This document shows, in pieces, positions 20,476 to 29,632 of a DNA stretch of 64,000 nt. Origin of the DNA: Dioszegia crocea (taxonomy: Eukaryota > Basidiomycota > Tremellomycetes > Tremellales > Bulleribasidiaceae); the NCBI GenBank assembly GCA_001600615.1, contig BCKK01000003.1:1722181-1786180 (forward strand). The letters are read 5' to 3'. A program made the position numbers and the translations under genes. Within the stretch, counting starts at the first letter, position 1. Each line of letters starts with the position of its first letter. Below the pieces are notes generated by a model. That model saw only the letters and a program-made list of their open reading frames with translations. It searched no databases and was not told the origin of the DNA.

Positions 20476-21794
20476 ATGTTCTCGATATCGACGCGCCCGC
20501 CCTTGTCTGCTATCCCAATTCTCGATGATGCAGTACCGACTTTTAGGCATCGGCCTCAAGATGAGAAAATGGGGATGGATATAGATGAGGGATACGGCGG
20601 GGATGAATTGGGCGCCGAAGGTAGAAATATCGTGGGGCCTGGAGAGGGGATCACGAGCGCGAAGGAGTACATGAGGTATGTTGAAAGTGCAGGGAAAGAT
20701 ATCAGGGAGGTATGCTGATCACATAGGGGACACGGGACATATGTCGAGGATGAACAAGTCGTCTCGTCAGTGACAGGGACGATTGAACGAGTCAACAAGC
20801 TCATCTCCGTCAAGCCGCTCAAGTCGAGGTATGTCCTATACTACGAGCTGCAATTACCGCTACGAACACAGAGCTGATACTGGAAGGTATACACCCGAAG
20901 TTGGAGACCTCGTCATTGGCCGGATAGTCGAAGTCGGCTCGTCGCGATGGAAGGTCGATGCGAATGCGCGGCAAGACGCAGTCTTGATGTTGTCGAGTGT
21001 GAACTTGCCCGGAGGTGTGCAGGTGAGCTTCGCAGTCCACGTCTCTGGGACAAAGTTTTCCAGACGCTCGAAGCTGATAACACAGCGGCGAAAAGTTGAG
21101 CAGGACGCTTTGAAGATGAGAGAATTCTTAGCTGAAGGAGATGTAAGTTCCCCTCTATCTCTACTCCCCTTATGCTCTTACTGATCCATAGCTTCTCGTG
21201 GCCGAAGTACAAGCCTTCTTCGGGGATGGTGCCATGTCCCTACACACCCGATCCTTAAAATATGGTAAACTCCGGAATGGCCTACTACAGCCACTCCCTC
21301 CCCATCTCATCCGCCGTCTCAAATCCCACTTCCACCACCTCCCACCACCTTGTGGACCTACCGGCGTCGATGTGATTTTGGGCCTAAATGGTTGGGTGTG
21401 GGTCTCGGCGGGTACTGGAGCTGGGGTGGATGGGGATGGGCAGGGCAGTGGACAGGGTGGGGGACAGGAGGGTGATGGGTTTGGAGCAGAGGGAGTATAC
21501 AGCAATGTCAATGATGTGAGTTTGGCCCTCGTTCATCACCTCTGGAGGGATAGGCACTGATGAGAATAGGACATATCACCCGAATCACGCACGGCAATAA
21601 GCACGATTGCAGCCCTTATCCGGCTATTCGCGACATATCACATCCCCCTATCCGACAGTCTGCTCGTGGAGGGTTATCAATGGCTAGCGAAAAATGCCAA
21701 GAGGGCCTCTTCGTCAGCGGTGATCATAAATGAGGAAGATGGAGAGAGGCTGATTGCGGATATACTCGGTGTGGACGTAGGGTCTGGAGCATGA
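20476..21794 (+). CDS. RRP4: Exosome cap subunit Rrp4
   Basis: S1/KH-domain subunit of the RNA exosome cap, acting in nuclear and cytoplasmic 3'-5' RNA processing. Six exons (20476-20675, 20727-20828, 20887-21022, 21086-21142, 21192-21515, 21570-21794) sum to 347 residues. The conserved order is clear: [57 protein letters not shown] (S1 domain), [42 protein letters not shown], and [18 protein letters not shown]-like segment [15 protein letters not shown] follows. A Gly/Asp-rich insert (about 40 residues) interrupts the KH domain, a local peculiarity. All introns sit between conserved blocks with CTGAT-type branch sites. Confidence 0.96.
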
Positions 21795-21980
21795 TGCATC
21801 ATGGACATCGGATGTGAGTTCTAGCTCGACGAGGACGGCTCTCGCCTGTCGATACAGCACTCACTGCTACTAAGTGCTCTGACGAACTTGATTTGTGGGA
21901 CCTCGCGCCCTATCGGTCTTCAGGACCAACGGCCAGGATGAAACCCCGCGTATAACCATCATCCTTTTTCGACCACACCC

Positions 21981-22322
21981 TTGACCTCACCCCGATCCGG
22001 CTCCACTCACACCGCGCCGATTTTCCCGAGCTGCAACGCTATCACAGACTTCTCCTGTCGTCAAACTTCCCCCTGTCCTGCCCCTTATCCCTGCTTCTCA
22101 GCTCGGGCCGTTTTGGCACCTGAAATGTCTTCGTCGGCTTCGCCCTGTCGCTTTTCTGCTTCTTGCTCGCTCTCATGCTTCTCTCTCGCACGCCAAAGTT
22201 CGGCACTGTATTCCTTTATCACTCCACACCATGGCTCCTTTACTGAATTCGCCCCTTATGCCGAGGTGTTTGATAAGTTTGGGGGACTGGACGGTCCCAA
22301 GCCGACTTTTGGGGGTCTGTAA
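21981..22322 (+). CDS. Possible small protein, uncertain
   Basis: 113-codon frame with ATG. Only the last 25 residues look like folded or conserved protein; the first part could be leader sequence, with translation starting at a later ATG such as the one at about 22124. No family is recognised. It lies upstream of the membrane-protein cluster on the same strand. Confidence 0.2.
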   Translation: MTSPRSGSTHTAPIFPSCNAITDFSCRQTSPCPAPYPCFSARAVLAPEMSSSASPCRFSASCSLSCFSLARQSSALYSFITPHHGSFTEFAPYAEVFDKFGGLDGPKPTFGGL

Positions 22323-22435
22323 GGGCTGAGGGTGTAGTATAAGTCCCCACTCTAAATCATCCGTAGTATATAATCGGCTTCGGACTATCACTAGACACTG
22401 CCTCGACATCACTTCTGCTATCCGATCGATAATCC

Positions 22436-22466
22436 TTACTCACTCACTCACTCACCCACTCACTCC
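22436..22466. repeat. (ACTC)n microsatellite
   Basis: About seven imperfect copies of ACTC in the presumed 5' leader of the gene at 22484. Confidence 0.85.
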
Positions 22467-22483
22467 ACGAGTGGCCCTACGTG

Positions 22484-22996
22484 ATGGCCAACAACGCGGT
22501 CTCGACCGCCTCGTATGGCACAATGCCTGCTCTTGAACAGGGTCAAGACTCAGTGACACCAGGGCGGCTATCGCGAGTCCAGACTAAACTCAGATCCATC
22601 TGGGAATCCCTTCCCCATCCTTCCGTCGCCGAGACCTGCTTCAGTTGTGCTGTGCTCGCCGCCGCCGGCATCACGCTTTACACCAGCCTGTCTCAGCTCC
22701 AGGGTGGCCAGACGAGCCCTTACCCCCCTTGCGGGATCATGCTTGTTGGCGGCAGTCCTTCTTGCGTTACCGCGCCGTCAGGCGCATTTACCTGCCACTG
22801 CCCCATCGATGACAAGGATCATACGCACTACGATATTCCGGGGCATCCGTTCGCTACTGTGACGCATGCGGAGGTGCAGGACGCCACCGAGGACTATATG
22901 CGCAGGTCAGTCTTCACTGAGGGGCAGAAGGAGGAATTCCGGGTGTGGCTGGCGCAACAGACAAAGGACGAGGCACAGTCCATGGCTTTGGCTTAG
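22484..22996 (+). CDS. Small single-pass membrane protein A, 170 aa
   Basis: Intronless. Starts MANNAVSTASYGTMPAL; the GTG just upstream is not used. A basic stretch (RVQTKLRSIWES) precedes one hydrophobic helix, CFSCAVLAAAGITLYTSL, and the C-terminal part contains several Cys residues (PPCGIML, PSCVTAP, FTCHCP) suited to disulfides on the far side. A polar helical end follows (EVQDATEDYMRRS). Topology is likely N-in, C-out, type II. I do not recognise it. It is the first of three neighbouring intronless genes with the same size and layout on the same strand. Confidence 0.65.
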   Translation: MANNAVSTASYGTMPALEQGQDSVTPGRLSRVQTKLRSIWESLPHPSVAETCFSCAVLAAAGITLYTSLSQLQGGQTSPYPPCGIMLVGGSPSCVTAPSGAFTCHCPIDDKDHTHYDIPGHPFATVTHAEVQDATEDYMRRSVFTEGQKEEFRVWLAQQTKDEAQSMALA

Positions 22997-23635
22997 AGCA
23001 TAATCCGTCAACCTTCCGGCCCTTCGAAGCCGATCGTAGTCAGGCTAGGTGCAGAAGATCAGGGGCAGATGGAGGTACAAGAACAGACTAGGGGGTGGGG
23101 CCAGTTCGACATGTGGACTGCGGCCAGTTTGGGATGTACATATCTTTTGAAGGGCTGCAGTAGGCTACTGTCTACACTCTTCTCTGCTGCCTACAGTCGT
23201 TGACAGAACAACAGACACTCCCAACTGATCCGAAGGTTGGAGGCGCGTCAGCCCGTGACCTCGCGACCGCCCATGGACTCATCAAAAGGCGGAGAATACA
23301 TGGTCAACTCGTGTCTACTGATCCTTTGTGGCTCCACATGTCGCTGACCTTTGACAATCCTACCCCTGGTGAACTCTGGGCCGCGTCACAACGGCGGGAT
23401 CCGGATTGTTGGAGGCTGTCACCGGTATATATGGGGGAATATCCCCCTTCCTCCTCACGCCACCGCCCAATATCACCTTTCGCCACCCACCCCACCAGTC
23501 ATCTGACAGTCATATCATCCTAATTCCTCATCACTGATCGATCTCACACTCAAGCTTGGACAATTCGCGACCCATCCCCCGATCAGCCCATCCACCTCAG
23601 CTTACAGAAGCCAAACATAACCAGCACCTGCCAGG
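22997..23635. other. Intergenic: promoter of membrane protein B, with inverted repeat
   Basis: 639 bp. A short perfect inverted repeat GGGGGA-ATA-TCCCCC lies at 23433-23447, about 190 bp before the next start, within a TATATA-containing stretch. An open frame at 23200-23523 is Pro/Ser-rich and is not supported by any other feature. Confidence 0.5.
23433..23447. promoter_or_regulatory. Inverted repeat GGGGGA(N3)TCCCCC, candidate operator
   Basis: Arms of 6 bp with a 3-bp spacer, just after a TATATA motif (23425-23431), upstream of the gene at 23636. The G5/C5 arms could bind a C2H2 zinc-finger factor. It is inferred from symmetry and position only. Confidence 0.35.
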
Positions 23636-24151
23636 ATGTCAGTTGCTAATATCCCGATGACTGACCTCGCCCTGAATCTCGGTCGAGTTGGTACTCAGCA
23701 GACGACTGCTCGGAGGTCACAGGCTCTACAATCCCGGTGGAAGCTTCTTACCGTTGCCGGAATCTCGACTGCAGTGTTGGTGTCGCTGGCAATTACTGGG
23801 ACGTACTTTGACACAGTACGTACCACCAAGGCGTCCGAGCAGAAGAAGTGCAAAACCGAGATTGTCAAGACGGCAATCGAGGCTTTCCAGAGGGGTTTTG
23901 ACTACCGCGAACAAAACCCCGTGAATACGACATCGGTGGCGAGCCCGGACAACTTCTCCTTGTTTATCAGCTTGAAGGAAGTGGGCGGTGATGTGCAGGG
24001 CGAGGAGGCGAAGTCGGCATTGGCGATCTTCAAAGAGCAGTATCTACTGAACGATGAGCAGGCAATGAATGTGTTGACTCAGCTCATCGAGGCGGCGGAA
24101 GCCTCGAGTGCGAATGCCGCGGGTGAGGAAGGAGCGTCGCAGTCGGCCTGA
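23636..24151 (+). CDS. Small single-pass membrane protein B, 171 aa
   Basis: Intronless. N-terminus MSVANIPMTDLALNL, a basic run (TARRSQALQSRWKL), one hydrophobic helix (LLTVAGISTAVLVSLAITGTYF), then a helical, acidic C-terminal domain rich in Glu/Ala (EAKSALAIFKEQYLLNDEQAMNVL). One Cys (KKCKTE) follows the helix. The positive charge on the N side argues for a cytosolic N-terminus. No family is recognised. It shares size, order of elements and lack of introns with the genes at 22484 and 24967, but no obvious residue identity. Confidence 0.65.
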   Translation: MSVANIPMTDLALNLGRVGTQQTTARRSQALQSRWKLLTVAGISTAVLVSLAITGTYFDTVRTTKASEQKKCKTEIVKTAIEAFQRGFDYREQNPVNTTSVASPDNFSLFISLKEVGGDVQGEEAKSALAIFKEQYLLNDEQAMNVLTQLIEAAEASSANAAGEEGASQSA

Positions 24152-24966
24152 TTTTCCCCTGGCGTTGGGAGTACTTGCGATCGATCATCAGGGGCTGGGA
24201 TTCGTGATCCTCGGGCGCGGGCGTGGGGACTTGTAGCAAGCTATCGGTCGGGTCAAGGGAGTATGCATCTGAGTTAGCATGTGAAATCCACCACCGCTTG
24301 CGACGAGTACGTACGTAGTGCGTCTGCAGACTTGATCCAATGCTGATTGCCGACGCACATGTTCACAGCATACAGCCACTTAATAGGATCCCCCTCTGAT
24401 TTCGGACTTCCCTCCACTCGTCCGCTTCACTCTCCACTGTCCAGCAGCCGGCTGACCGCTCCGCACTATGCTGCCCTCAAACCGTACCTCACACCGTCCG
24501 CAGCCGCACCTTGCCCCTCCCATTCCCTTTGATCCCCAATCACCTCTTCCCTATCGCACGACACGCGTCTGAACCCTTCCCACACAAGTCCCATCCCAGC
24601 CATCCTTTCACCTCGCCACCCGTCTCTCCTCTTGTCCCGGGGAGTTTGGGTCTGGCCCATCTTGGCACCGGCCGTTGATAAGCCTGAGCCTGCTTACAAG
24701 AGATTCCCCTCCCACACTCTGCATCACTCAATCCAACTTTACCCTTCACTTTTCCTCATTGATCAGCAAGCCCGACGCCCGTCCTATCCCCACTTCCACT
24801 TCTACTTTCCAGCACCAGCCTTCACTCCGCCTCCAAATCCCTCCCCTTGTACTCCGGAATCACAAGATTCAACAGTGCCCAATTGAAGATTCAAACGTAC
24901 CTTGGACGTGGCCCTCTCTACAATACACCCAACCCACTCCAGCCGCTTTACATTGACTTCCGCGCC
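24152..24966. other. Intergenic: long CT-rich leader region
   Basis: 815 bp. The plus strand from about 24400 to 24960 is strongly C/T-rich (Pro/Ser/Leu codons in every frame), as expected for a promoter and 5' leader in this group. No convincing ORF was seen. Confidence 0.5.
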
Positions 24967-25467
24967 ATGTCCCCTGAGTCCGTACGTGAACCCGAAGGGC
25001 CATACATCCAGATGGAGGACTTCGCCGCAGACAACGGCAATTCGACCACACCAGAAAGATCTGCAAACACCCAGACTCGGTCGCGCCGACTGAACAAATG
25101 GTTGACAGAGCCAAAGGTTTCGGTACTCGACATGTCGGTAGTTGGCTTGCTAGGCCTGATGGGGTGGGGGATGTACGGTGGTCAGATGGCGATCAGGGAC
25201 GGGGAGTGCAATTCCAAGATTGATCAAGCCAGATCCAATTGGGAGTCGGAGCCGCGCACGCGTGTCGGTGGAGCCGGTCCCCATTATCTGCCTTCTTCGA
25301 CGTCGGCAATTGTTGCTGCTCCCACAGAGATGAGCGATGGGTCTACTCGTGTGGCTGGCGCAGTACCGGAGGGTTTGTACTGGACGTCGAGTACCGCCTC
25401 CGGTGAGCCCACCCAGATACCGGCGCCGACTGTCACTGAGCCGCGAAAGAGGCGCAATCGTGCTTGA
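24967..25467 (+). CDS. Small single-pass membrane protein C, 166 aa
   Basis: Intronless. MSPESVREPEGPYIQMED begins a hydrophilic N-terminus with many Ser/Thr/Arg, then RRLNKWLTEPK, then one hydrophobic helix (VLDMSVVGLLGLMGWGMYGG). After it comes a polar region with one Cys (DGECNSK), a Ser/Thr/Pro-rich stretch that could carry glycans, and a basic end (EPRKRRNRA). The start was chosen because upstream codons are C/T-rich leader. No family is recognised. It is the third of the trio of like-sized membrane proteins. Confidence 0.6.
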   Translation: MSPESVREPEGPYIQMEDFAADNGNSTTPERSANTQTRSRRLNKWLTEPKVSVLDMSVVGLLGLMGWGMYGGQMAIRDGECNSKIDQARSNWESEPRTRVGGAGPHYLPSSTSAIVAAPTEMSDGSTRVAGAVPEGLYWTSSTASGEPTQIPAPTVTEPRKRRNRA

Positions 25468-25916
25468 AGATGTGAGCTTGATATCTCGCTGGGGTTGAGG
25501 CAGTGTCGATCGTCGGGTGGGAATGCGGCGTGAGGTGTTTATGGATGGATACGGGATTTGGCGTAGATGGTGACTCTCTGAATGTGTGATTCCTTGTGTA
25601 TATATCAGTGTTAGATGAGTCAGGTTGATAGTTTGCGTATGCAACGAAATGGCGAGACTTGAGGTATCAGCCATGAGTCCACTACTCACTGTGAATCCTC
25701 CATAATTCGTCTCATTTCCCCCCCGCACTCTCCCTAGAGCATGCTCGCACTTTGAGCATCTTCATTCTACTTATATCCCTCTATAATCATCAAATCGTTT
25801 CGTCATCATCACTGTCCCCACCTATCCTTGCGCTCCACTCCACTCCCTGCCCTACCCTAACCCACAACTCCCAATCCTGGCCCATCCCCACCTCACCCAC
25901 CCATCCTAGCCTAAGC
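25468..25916. other. Convergent intergenic region
   Basis: Between membrane protein C and the striatin stop codon. A minus-strand open frame (25150-25728) overlaps gene C and is a shadow. Nothing else was seen. Confidence 0.5.
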
Positions 25917-28900
25917 CTATGCCGCACTCCAAACCCTAACCACCCCATCCGCTCCGGCACTAGCCACAACTGGCAATTCCGGATGTCTCGCAAGTCCCAC
26001 AACACCTTCACCTGCACGTTGTCGATGACCTGGGCAATCCTGGACTGAAGTTTTCTTGTCTAGGTCCCAGACCCGGATCGAGCAGTCTGACGCTGCTGAT
26101 AAGAGGCCGTGTGGGTGTAAAGGGGAGAGAGTGAGAGATGTTAGAGCTGATGGATGGGCTAGGATCTCGTGGTAGGGTGTTGGACCGGCTGAGGCGTCAG
26201 CTCTTTACTGGATATGTGGTGGCGAGGAATTGGGAAGGAGAGCAGGATAGAGGAGAGCGAAGACATACGTGTTCTGGCATGGAAGAACCTTATATATCCA
26301 TCTTCATAGCCTACCAGCACAACAGGCCAAGTCGGGTGACACAGCACAGCATTAACCTGTTTGTTCCCACCTAATCATATCAGCCTCTGTCCACTAACCC
26401 ACAACCAAGGCAAAAACTACTCACCCTCTGATGCTTCACCGAAATAAACCACCTCGCCCCCTTCTTCAACATCTACCAAGCCCACTCGTCCATCTGTAAA
26501 CCCAACCAGAACTTTACCCGCCTCAACAGCATACGCGCCCAAACAAGTCGGCGTCGGCGTCGAGGCTGCTTCCTCCGTCCCCTCTCCAAAGCCCACACTG
26601 CGCTTCAATGTCCATTGTCTGATATCCCGATTATGTTCCCAGACTTTCACCGTACCGTCCGCTGAAGCCGAAACAAGGAGCGATTTTGGGGTTTGCGGGT
26701 TGGTCTTCTTGGTGCCGGCACCCTTGACTGTATCTGATCCAGAAGACAGGCCGGACGTGGAGCGAGAAGGAACGAGACATAAATCCCAGACGGCGTCGGT
26801 GTGCCCTTCGAGCGTTTGGAGAAGGTTGGATGGGTCGTGTGGTGCGTATGCGTCTGAAGAAGGGTTTGGGAGGCGCCATGCTAAGATTGTAGAGTCTAAA
26901 GAGGCGGAAAAGATTGTGGAGAGTGGTGAGGAAATGACGAGGGATGTGATGGGTCCAGAATGGGTACGGTAGGTCATTATAGGTTCCAATTCGGTTGAGT
27001 TTGGTCTGAAGCAGTCAGCTAGATCCTTACCACTGGACTCAGGTTTCTGACTTACTTTGAAGACATTATAGATGCAGAATCTAAATACCAAACCTTTACC
27101 GTACAATCATCACCGGCACTAGCCAACATTATCCCGGGACCTTGTGCAAATGCCACAGCTCGCACAACGTCTAGATGAGATTTAAGAACCCGACGACTCG
27201 TCCATGTTTTCTCTACTGCACTCTCCTCATTCCGCTCCACTTCCTCCTCGGGGACATTCAGCGTCAAGCTTTGTAATTGTTCTTCATCACTCGGACCTGA
27301 CTCTGATCCAGTGGTAGAAGAGACTGAAGGCGAGCGTTGACGGGCCCTTTCGGCCTGTTCATTCGCCGCACGTAATTCTTCTCGCCAGGCCGCTTTGCTC
27401 TCTGGACGATATATCGCTGTGAGGAGCTGTTTGTCTTCTCCTTCGGCCGAAGAGGATTGACGTGTGTGGGAGTTGAGCTCGGTGTCTTCGGATTGGGACT
27501 CCTCGATGTCGTCGTCTGGTGGTAATCCGACGGTATGGTCCATAGGTGATGAAGGTGGTCGGGACGAGGGATCAAGACCGGTAGATAATGAGTTGCCGTT
27601 GATTGGTTGGGAGTGGGATGTGGAGTGTTCGACAGGGGCAGAGGGAGTTGCGACCATAGAGGGGAGGGAGAGCGATGAAGAGGCTGATCCAGATGATGAC
27701 GACGATGGATTTGACGCGTCAGAAGTGGAGTCGGAAGTGGCAACAGGGGCAGTGGCTAATGGGGATGGATTAACCACTGGCGCAGTCAAATCCCGAGGGA
27801 AAAGAGATGGAGCGGGATTTATATCTGGTATTGTCTTTCGGGGCCTGTCGGGAATTTTGTGGTCTGGGTCAAGGGAGATAGGTGAGGGTTGATTTGGGTC
27901 AAGTTCGATTGTTGCGGGTGGACGGGATGGGAGGGGGTTGAGAGCTCCAGGTGAGGTAAGGTATGTAATCTCTTGTAGGCATCTGTGAGTCAGCTGAAGT
28001 TCTCCGTACCTTGAATCATACACCCAACTTACTGCTTTAGATATTCTCGACTTCTAGCTCGGGCTTTTGGGTCCTTTGAAGCTGCGCCGATAGATTTCCA
28101 AGGAGAATCAGATGTCCGAGAAGCCATAGTCCCCGCGCTTGATATAGCTGCTGGATGGATTCCGTTGGTTTTGGGTCGATCTTGCGCTATAACGTCAGCC
28201 AGTGTGACCTGGTGGAAAAGGGTAAACCTGGACTTACATCCTTCTTCACTGCCTTCACTCCCGCTTCCCTCCTTCTCCTCACGTAGGATTTTATCCTCGT
28301 CTTGTAGTGTTGACAAGCGTGAAGGCGCTGCAGTCGCTTTACTTGCTGTACTAACAGTTTTGGTTCTACACATTAGCTCAGCCTTGGAATAAGTCGAAGG
28401 CAAAGGCTCACCTTTCTTGCCGTAGGGCATATTCCAGCATCTTTACCCGTCTCAACAAGTCCACTTTTAGATTCTCCGCCGACCTTCTCTGACCCTCCAA
28501 TAACGCTATCCGAGCCTGATGGTCAACCCCAATTTTGGTCACATACGCAAGACACTCACTCTCATCTCCGCACGCTCAATCTCCCACTCATTCCTATCTC
28601 TCTCCCAGCGCCTCCACTCCGACTGCAAATAATGCAACACACCAGCAAGGTTCATCTCTTGTCCCGCAGGTCCGCTATTCGCCTGACTCTGATTATCACC
28701 TGCAGCCGACCCGTTGGCTACTGGCCCAGCCCCTCCAGCGCCATTCGCACCGATATTCGGCCCCAATTGTTGTGGTGGCGGCGGCTGATATTGCTGCTGA
28801 GGCGTCTGATGAGGTTGCGTGAAAGGACTAGGGTTGTTGTATAATTGTCGATTGGGCTGGAAGCCCGACTGAGGCGGTTGGGGCTGTTGTTGGGAGCCGT

Positions 28901-28976
28901 TGGTGTGGTCCGGTGGCTGCTGAAACCCCTGCTGAGGGGGGNATTCGTATTGTTGTCTACCCGTTGGGCGATACAT
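25917..28976 (-). CDS. Striatin-family STRIPAK scaffold protein
   Basis: Scaffold of the STRIPAK phosphatase-kinase complex (PRO11/HAM-3 in filamentous fungi), which controls cell fusion, septation and development. Eight exons (28976-28560, 28515-28412, 28365-28238, 28186-28033, 27982-27056, 27005-26425, 26370-26269, 26146-25917) sum to 880 codons. The N-terminus is Gln/Pro-rich and low complexity, with one unread base (N at 28942). It is followed by the striatin signature GVLHYLQSEWRRWERDRNEW and the coiled coil AENLKVDLLRRVKMLEYALRQ. A long Ser/Pro/Glu-rich linker leads to C-terminal WD40 repeats (LDVVRAVAF, ASAGDDCTVKVW, GPITSLVIS, DAVWDLCL, SASADGTVKVWEH, GYEDGYIRFFHA, SAASDCSIRVWDL, ASAGADGVVRVWSA). 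It is divergent from PNS1. Family assignment is firm; fungal symbols differ, so none is given. Confidence 0.92.
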
Positions 28977-29632
28977 TGCGCCGGGTAGGATGTGGGTAGG
29001 GAACGAGGGGATCAGGTCTCTATAAAGCTACCATGTAGAGTCGCCAGTGATGGGAAGGGTGCACGCGACTACCGAGCGGCGAGGTTGGAATAGAAGCTTC
29101 GCTAGGGCTTGATAGTCCGAATGGATTTTGACGCTTGGAACGCGTGTCTCGTGCGAGGCGAGAGAGGGACCGGTCTGTGCTTCCTGTTGAAGCTTAGGCG
29201 TGTACACAGGAGGCTCAAGGTGGGTGTGTGAGCAAGGTATGTATGGCTCAGGTGTGCTGTATAGCCTAGGCCATTAGACTGAGGTATGCCGGGATCAAAT
29301 AAAGTGCCACATTGAGCCTGGATCGCCGACATCTCGGCAATCGCCGCCCAGTATAGCCGATGACGAAGTATTACGTACAATAAGGTTCGGATCGGCCATC
29401 GCCGCGTCGATCACTTTGTTGATTGAATTTCAGACTGGTCTCTGCAAATAGTCTGCACCTCACCTCGTCTCTTCAACCCTTGCTGACAGTCTGTGCGGTA
29501 GAGAAAGGAACAGTGAGTCGCTCTCTCTCCTTAATCAGCTCGGGACCTCCTTTCTCTCCCGTTTTCCCACAGGGTGGCTCACTGACGTCCACTCAGCTCC
29601 TTCGTCCACCCACCTCGAACGTGTAAACAAAC
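28977..29632. promoter_or_regulatory. Divergent promoter: striatin and PNS1
   Basis: 656 bp between opposite start codons. A 92-codon minus-strand ORF (29102-29380) has no family feature. No TATA box stands out. A C/T-rich leader precedes the PNS1 start. Confidence 0.5.

Larger units (their letters stand above)
21795..22483. other. Intergenic; one weak ORF
   Basis: Spacer between RRP4 and the first small membrane protein gene. The frame 21981-22322 (plus) is open and ends in TEFAPYAEVFDKFGGLDGPKP, which looks protein-like, but its first 70 codons are Ser/Cys-rich and random in character. An (ACTC)n run precedes 22484. Confidence 0.45.

Noticed and set aside
27264..27743. Pro/His-rich ORF inside striatin
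   Set aside because: Alternate frame of the Ser/Pro-rich linker exon.
29102..29380. 92-codon minus-strand ORF in the striatin/PNS1 promoter
   Set aside because: No protein-like pattern; likely chance.
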